Position numbers and translations under genes: made by a program. Below, in pieces: positions 6,319 to 9,234 of a stretch of 9,234 nt of DNA. This stretch comes from Candidatus Rokubacteria bacterium RIFCSPLOWO2_02_FULL_72_37. Lineage in GTDB: Bacteria > Methylomirabilota > Methylomirabilia > Rokubacteriales > CSP1-6. The stretch is taken from contig MGCE01000126.1 in NCBI GenBank assembly GCA_001790315.1, positions 22,728-31,961 on the forward strand, given 5' to 3'. The number at the start of each line of letters is the position of its first letter. Within the stretch, counting starts at the first letter, position 1. Under the pieces are notes generated by a model. It worked only from the letters and a program-made list of their open reading frames with translations, was not told the DNA's origin and did not search any database.

Positions 6319-7002
6319 TCAGCCGAGGAGTGCCGTGACGGTGACCGGGTCGTACCCGGCGTCCCGGAGCCCGTCGATCATCGCGGGGAGGGCCGCGAGC
6401 ACGCGTTCGGGCGCGCCCGGCGTGCCTTCGGCGTCGTGGAGGTCGACGATCGCCCCCGCGTGCGCGCGCCGCAGGACGTGGCGAACCTGGAGGTCTGGCG
6501 GCGCCGACCGGAGGCCCTCGGGCTGGATCGACCAGAACACGCAGCGCTCACCATGCCGCCGGAGGGCGCCGAACATCGCCGCGTTGACCATGCCCCACGG
6601 CGGGCGGAAGTGCCGCGGCTCGGAACCGGCGAGGGCGGTGAGAAGCGCGTGGGTGCGCCCGATCTCCTCGCCGGTGCGCCACGGCCCGCAGAGCCAGAGG
6701 CTCCTGTGCGACCAGCCGTGGCTTGCGACCTCGTGCCCCTCGGCGGCCATTCGACGCACGGTCTCCGGGGCGCGCGCCGCGCGTTCGCCCACGAGGAAGA
6801 ACGAGCCGGGGACGCGCCGCTCCCGGAGGAGATCGAGGACGCGCGGGGTCCACGCGGGATCGGGGCCGTCGTCGAAGGTGAGGGCGATACGCCGCCGCGC
6901 GCGGTCGCCCCGCCAGACGCACGCCGGCGTCACCACGTGCGCGCCCCACGCGTACGCCCCCCACGCCGCGGCGACGCCGAGCGCCAGGCGTCCGAGGGTC
7001 AC
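6319..7002 (-). CDS. Polysaccharide deacetylase, NodB homology domain
   Basis: 227 residues. The N terminus (about 4-24) is hydrophobic and probably a signal anchor or uncleaved signal. The NodB (CE4) motifs are in order: TFDDGPD (42-48; D44 as base, D45 as metal ligand), HGWSH (95-99; two metal-binding histidines), RPPWG (133-137) and DLHD (187-190; H189). The family removes N-acyl groups from sugars in peptidoglycan, chitin-like polymers or lipid-linked sugars (ArnD is a relative). The GTG start at 7002 overlaps the upstream glycosyltransferase stop by four bases (GTGA), so the two are translationally coupled and the substrate may be what that enzyme makes. Its stop (6319-6321) directly abuts the convergent stop at 6316-6318. 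Confidence 0.9.
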   Translation of the reverse strand: MTLGRLALGVAAAWGAYAWGAHVVTPACVWRGDRARRRIALTFDDGPDPAWTPRVLDLLRERRVPGSFFLVGERAARAPETVRRMAAEGHEVASHGWSHRSLWLCGPWRTGEEIGRTHALLTALAGSEPRHFRPPWGMVNAAMFGALRRHGERCVFWSIQPEGLRSAPPDLQVRHVLRRAHAGAIVDLHDAEGTPGAPERVLAALPAMIDGLRDAGYDPVTVTALLG

Positions 7003-8123
7003 GCGAGTGGGCTCCGGCTGCGCCGCTCGAGGACCAGGTCCACGATCCGCTCCGTCGCGTCCGGGCGGCCGAGGCGGCGCATCCGCACCCGCATGCGCGT
7101 GAGCAGTCCCGGCTCGTCGAGGGCCCGGGCGAGTGCTTGCGCGAGCTCACGCCGTGAGCGCGCGACGAGCGCGATGCCCGAGCGCGCGGCGAAGCGCTCG
7201 TTGCGTCGCTCCTGGCCGGGCAGCGATCCGTAGGCGAGGACGGGCAGCGTGGCGGCCATGGCCTCGGCGAGGGTCATGCCGCCGGCCTTGGTGACGACGA
7301 GGTCGGCCGCCGCCATGAGCTCCCGGACCCCGGTCGCGTAGCCGAGTGTGCGGATCGCGGTGCCCGCGGTGAGCCGCTCGAGCCGTGCGCGCAGGCCCTC
7401 GTCCCGCCCCGCGACGAGGATGCCCTGGACCGGGCGTTCGAGGCGTCCGAGCGTCTCCGCGACCTCGGGCAGCCGGCCGAACGCTCCCTGCGAACCCGCC
7501 ATCGCGAGGACGACCGGCCCGCCGGAGGCGAGGTCGAGCGTCCGGCGGGCCGCGAGCGGATCGACGGGCCCGGAGAAATCCGCGCGCACAGGGATGCCGG
7601 TGACGACGACGCGCTCGGCCGGGATGCCGCGCGCGACGAACTCGTGCTTCACCTCGGCGGCGGCGACGCAGAAGCGGTCGATGCCCGGCGCGATCCACTG
7701 GCTGTGAGCGACGAAGTCCGTCACGACCGTCGTATGCGGTGGCACGCGCACACCCGCGCAGGCCAGGGACGAGAGCGCCGCGGCGGGCGTCGCGTGGACG
7801 CTGACGACGGTGTCCGGGGCGAGACGCTCGAGCAGCGAGGCGAGGCGCCCCGCTCCGATCCGCGTCATGCCGAAGGTGAGCGGCGAATCGCTCCGCATCC
7901 AGTCGCCGAGCCCGTAGGCGATGCCCCAGAGGGTGGGCGCGCGGCGCAGCATCGCGTAGTAGACCGCGCGCGAGGCGCGGTCGAAGAGCGGGTGGACCAG
8001 CTCGCGGAAGTGGTCGACGACGGTCGCCCGGGCGCCGGCGCGCTCGAACGCGGCGGCGAGGCAACGCGCGGCCGCATTGTGACCGGAGCCGTAGCTGGCG
8101 GTCAGGATCAGGACGTGCGACAT
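6999..8123 (-). CDS. MGDG-synthase/GT28-like glycolipid glycosyltransferase
   Basis: 374 residues, the usual size for UgtP/MGDG-synthase-type GT-B enzymes. The N-terminal half shows SYGSGHNAAA (10-19) and VVSVHATPAAAL (106-117), matching the MGDG-synthase N-terminal domain. TDF at 135-137 is also conserved in that group. The C-terminal half carries GSQGAFGR (210-217), VTKAGGMTLAEAMA (277-290) for nucleotide-sugar binding, and PGQERRNERF (302-311). The family transfers glucose or galactose from a UDP-sugar to diacylglycerol at the membrane; MurG is a more distant relative, so a different lipid acceptor is possible. ATG at 8123 starts the first strand directly. The downstream deacetylase overlaps by four bases, suggesting a two-gene operon making a modified glycolipid, which is inference. 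The upstream gene diverges with only 8 bp between starts. Confidence 0.88.
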   Translation of the reverse strand: MSHVLILTASYGSGHNAAARCLAAAFERAGARATVVDHFRELVHPLFDRASRAVYYAMLRRAPTLWGIAYGLGDWMRSDSPLTFGMTRIGAGRLASLLERLAPDTVVSVHATPAAALSSLACAGVRVPPHTTVVTDFVAHSQWIAPGIDRFCVAAAEVKHEFVARGIPAERVVVTGIPVRADFSGPVDPLAARRTLDLASGGPVVLAMAGSQGAFGRLPEVAETLGRLERPVQGILVAGRDEGLRARLERLTAGTAIRTLGYATGVRELMAAADLVVTKAGGMTLAEAMAATLPVLAYGSLPGQERRNERFAARSGIALVARSRRELAQALARALDEPGLLTRMRVRMRRLGRPDATERIVDLVLERRSRSPLA

Positions 8124-8131
8124 CGGATATG

Positions 8132-8290
8132 ATGGTACCCGAGATGGACGCGGCTGCGGTCGAGCGCCTGAGGCGAGAGCTCGCGCGCGCGGAGCGTCAC
8201 GCGCGCTGGTGGCGGGCGCTCAGCATCGTGGTGCTGGCGCTGTGCGTCTTCCTGGCCGTCCTGATCGGGTTCGCCAAGAAATGCGGATGA
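8132..8290 (+). CDS. Small single-pass membrane protein (52 residues)
   Basis: A short frame ATG 8132 to TGA 8288-8290 encodes 52 residues; a second ATG at 8144 would give 48. Residues 5-28 form a charged, Arg/Glu/Ala-rich amphipathic stretch (VERLRRELARAERHARWW). A hydrophobic helix of about 17 residues (30-46) follows, then a short tail FAKKCG with two Lys and a Cys. Third codon positions are strongly G/C, as in neighbouring genes, which favours real coding. A -10-like TATGAT at 8128-8133 overlaps the first ATG; if it is used, the start must be 8144 with a very short leader. I do not recognise a family. It diverges from the glycolipid glycosyltransferase gene and precedes the tRNA. Confidence 0.55.
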   Translation: MVPEMDAAAVERLRRELARAERHARWWRALSIVVLALCVFLAVLIGFAKKCG

Positions 8291-8306
8291 CGCGCGGCCG
8301 GCGCCC

Positions 8307-8335
8307 TTGACTCGTGCGAGTCGAATGTGTAGCTT
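8307..8335 (+). promoter_or_regulatory. Sigma70-type promoter for tRNA-Val (and probably the NYN gene)
   Basis: TTGACT (8307-8312) and TAGCTT (8330-8335) are separated by exactly 17 bases, and transcription would begin about 8342, only a few bases before the tRNA 5' end at 8345. TTGACT matches the -35 consensus at five of six positions; the -10 is weaker. The inverted repeat GACTCG-TG-CGAGTC (8309-8322) overlaps the -35 and spacer and could be an operator or chance. No other promoter is visible before the NYN gene, so it probably depends on this one. Confidence 0.6.
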
Positions 8336-8344
8336 CGGGGGCAC

Positions 8345-8420
8345 GGACGATTAGCTCAGTTGGCAGAGCGCTGGCCTCACATGCCAGAGGTCACTGGTTC
8401 GAGTCCAGTATCGTCCACCA
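8345..8420 (+). tRNA. tRNA-Val(CAC), CCA encoded
   Basis: 76 nt fold cleanly by eye. The acceptor stem GGACGAT (8345-8351) pairs with ATCGTCC (8410-8416). The D-arm is GCTC...GAGC. The anticodon stem CTGGC (8371-8375) pairs with GCCAG (8383-8387), with loop CTCACAT and anticodon CAC (8378-8380), reading the valine codon GUG. The variable loop is AGGTC. The T-arm ACTGG-TTCGAGT-CCAGT is intact. The discriminator is A8417 and the genome encodes the 3' CCA at 8418-8420. GUG is heavily used in the neighbouring genes. Confidence 0.96.
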
Positions 8421-8422
8421 TT

Positions 8423-9234
8423 ATGAAAGTAAGCGTTTTTATTGACGGACAGAACTTCTATCGCTCCCTCCAGCGCGTCGACGAGACCCTGCGTGTCGAC
8501 TACGACCGGCTCGCCGCGTGGATCATCCAGGCCGTGGGCGGGCCGACGGCGATTTTCGCCGGCGCCTACTACTATGTCGGCGTCTCGGCCGACGCGCCGC
8601 CGCTGGTCGCGGGCTTCCTGAAGGGGCTCGAGCTCCGGCCCGGCTACTTCGTCAGGCGGGAGCTGCGCGTCAAGCGGACGGCGCGCTGCTCGCTCTGCGG
8701 CGGCGAGACCGAGTACACGACCGAGAAGCGCGTGGACACGCGCCTGGTGGCGGATCTGATCCACTACGCCGCGATCGGCGCGTTCGACGCGGCGGTGCTC
8801 GTCTCCGGCGACGACGACTTCGTGCCCGCCGTCGAGGCGGTGAACGCGCTCGGTCGCCAGGTGTGGGTGGCCACGTGGTCGGCCGGGGAGCTGTCCTCCG
8901 ACCTGCGTGTCCGCTGCTTTGGCCACCTCCAGCTCGCGGACGGCATCGCGGCGTTCCGCTCCGAGCGCCCGGCGCGCATCGCCGAGCGCGTGCCGCCACG
9001 GCCGGCGCCCTCACGGCTCGCGCGCGTGATGCACGAGCCGAGCGGGCCCTTGCCGCAGAGCGCGCTCGAGCGCGGGCTCGAGGAGCTCCGGCGCGCCGAA
9101 GCGCGGCTCCCGCACGTGGGGCGCGGTTACTTCGTCATGCGCTGGAAGTCGCATGCGCTCCCGCCGGCCGGGCCCGAGCGCGAGGCGCTCGTTCAGCAAC
9201 TGGTGGACGCGGGGCTCGCGGAGGAGTTTCCCGT
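8423..9234 (+). CDS. NYN-domain (PIN-like) protein, 3' end beyond the window
   Basis: The frame is open from ATG 8423 to the last base (270 complete codons, no stop). The N terminus MKVSVFIDGQNFY carries the first NYN acidic residue D8 and N11. EKRVDTRLVADLI (101-113) contributes D105 and D111, and LVSGDDDFVPAVEAV (126-140) contributes D130-D132, followed by LGRQVWVA; together these make the LabA/DUF88-type NYN active site. NYN proteins are PIN-like folds, several of which are metal-dependent RNases. A CSLC pair (89-92) sits in an insertion and might be half of a zinc site. After about residue 175 a Pro/Arg-rich linker leads to a charged, probably helical C-terminal region (206 onward) that I cannot assign. 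The start must be at 8423 because the first strand begins immediately. The gene has no room for a ribosome binding site outside the tRNA. Confidence 0.85.
   Translation, partial: MKVSVFIDGQNFYRSLQRVDETLRVDYDRLAAWIIQAVGGPTAIFAGAYYYVGVSADAPPLVAGFLKGLELRPGYFVRRELRVKRTARCSLCGGETEYTTEKRVDTRLVADLIHYAAIGAFDAAVLVSGDDDFVPAVEAVNALGRQVWVATWSAGELSSDLRVRCFGHLQLADGIAAFRSERPARIAERVPPRPAPSRLARVMHEPSGPLPQSALERGLEELRRAEARLPHVGRGYFVMRWKSHALPPAGPEREALVQQLVDAGLAEEFP

Noticed and set aside
6335..7233. Plus-strand open frames opposite the deacetylase
   Set aside because: The minus strand carries all four NodB motifs in order; the plus-strand frames show only low-complexity Arg/Pro/Ala sequence.
8405..8460. tRNA 3' end as an attachment site of an integrated element, with the AT-rich start as its edge
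   Set aside because: The AT-rich stretch lasts only about eleven codons, the rest of the NYN gene has the usual codon bias, and no integrase or second tRNA-end copy is visible in the window.

Overview
The window is very GC-rich (roughly 70% by eye) with strong G/C preference at third codon positions. It carries tightly packed genes of a Gram-negative-type envelope: an ArnT-like glycosyltransferase, a secreted small protein with some BamC-like character, and a MacB/Lol-type ABC pair. This suggests a high-GC environmental bacterium, of the kind seen in soil and subsurface lineages such as Rokubacteria or deltaproteobacterial relatives. The taxonomic guess is inference; there is no rRNA or other marker here.

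Layout. Plus strand, 1-6318: the 3' end of an unrecognised membrane protein gene (1-327) overlaps the start of a FAD-dependent halogenase-like gene (324-1598). A 206-bp gap follows, filled by four imperfect tandem units of 53-59 bp (1598-1809). Then comes a tight run: ABC permease (1805-2989), ABC ATPase (2990-3658), a small secreted protein (3683-4096), an EamA/SMR-like four-helix protein (4096-4467) and a family-39/ArnT-like glycosyltransferase (4567-6318). A second, 45-bp tandem repeat lies at the 5' end of that last gene. Minus strand, 8123-6319: an MGDG-synthase/GT28-like glycosyltransferase is translationally coupled to a NodB-type polysaccharide deacetylase. The deacetylase ends base-to-base against the plus-strand glycosyltransferase (TGA|TCA). 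Plus strand, 8132-9234: a tiny single-pass membrane protein, then a well-formed promoter, tRNA-Val(CAC) with encoded CCA, and an NYN-domain protein starting 2 nt after the CCA and running off the window.

How the genes may work together. EamA-like carrier, ArnT-like transferase, deacetylase and glycolipid-type glycosyltransferase together suggest envelope glycan or lipid-sugar modification. The ABC pair resembles MacB/LolCDE-type exporters and may move a lipid, peptide or the product of the halogenase-like enzyme. Neither link is shown by the sequence; both are inferences from neighbourhood and families.

The most unusual structures are the two tandem repeats, whose units each carry a copy of a translation-start region, and the 2-nt spacing between the tRNA 3' end and the NYN gene start. 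That spacing implies either tRNA processing that yields an almost leaderless mRNA, or an mRNA whose leader is the tRNA itself.
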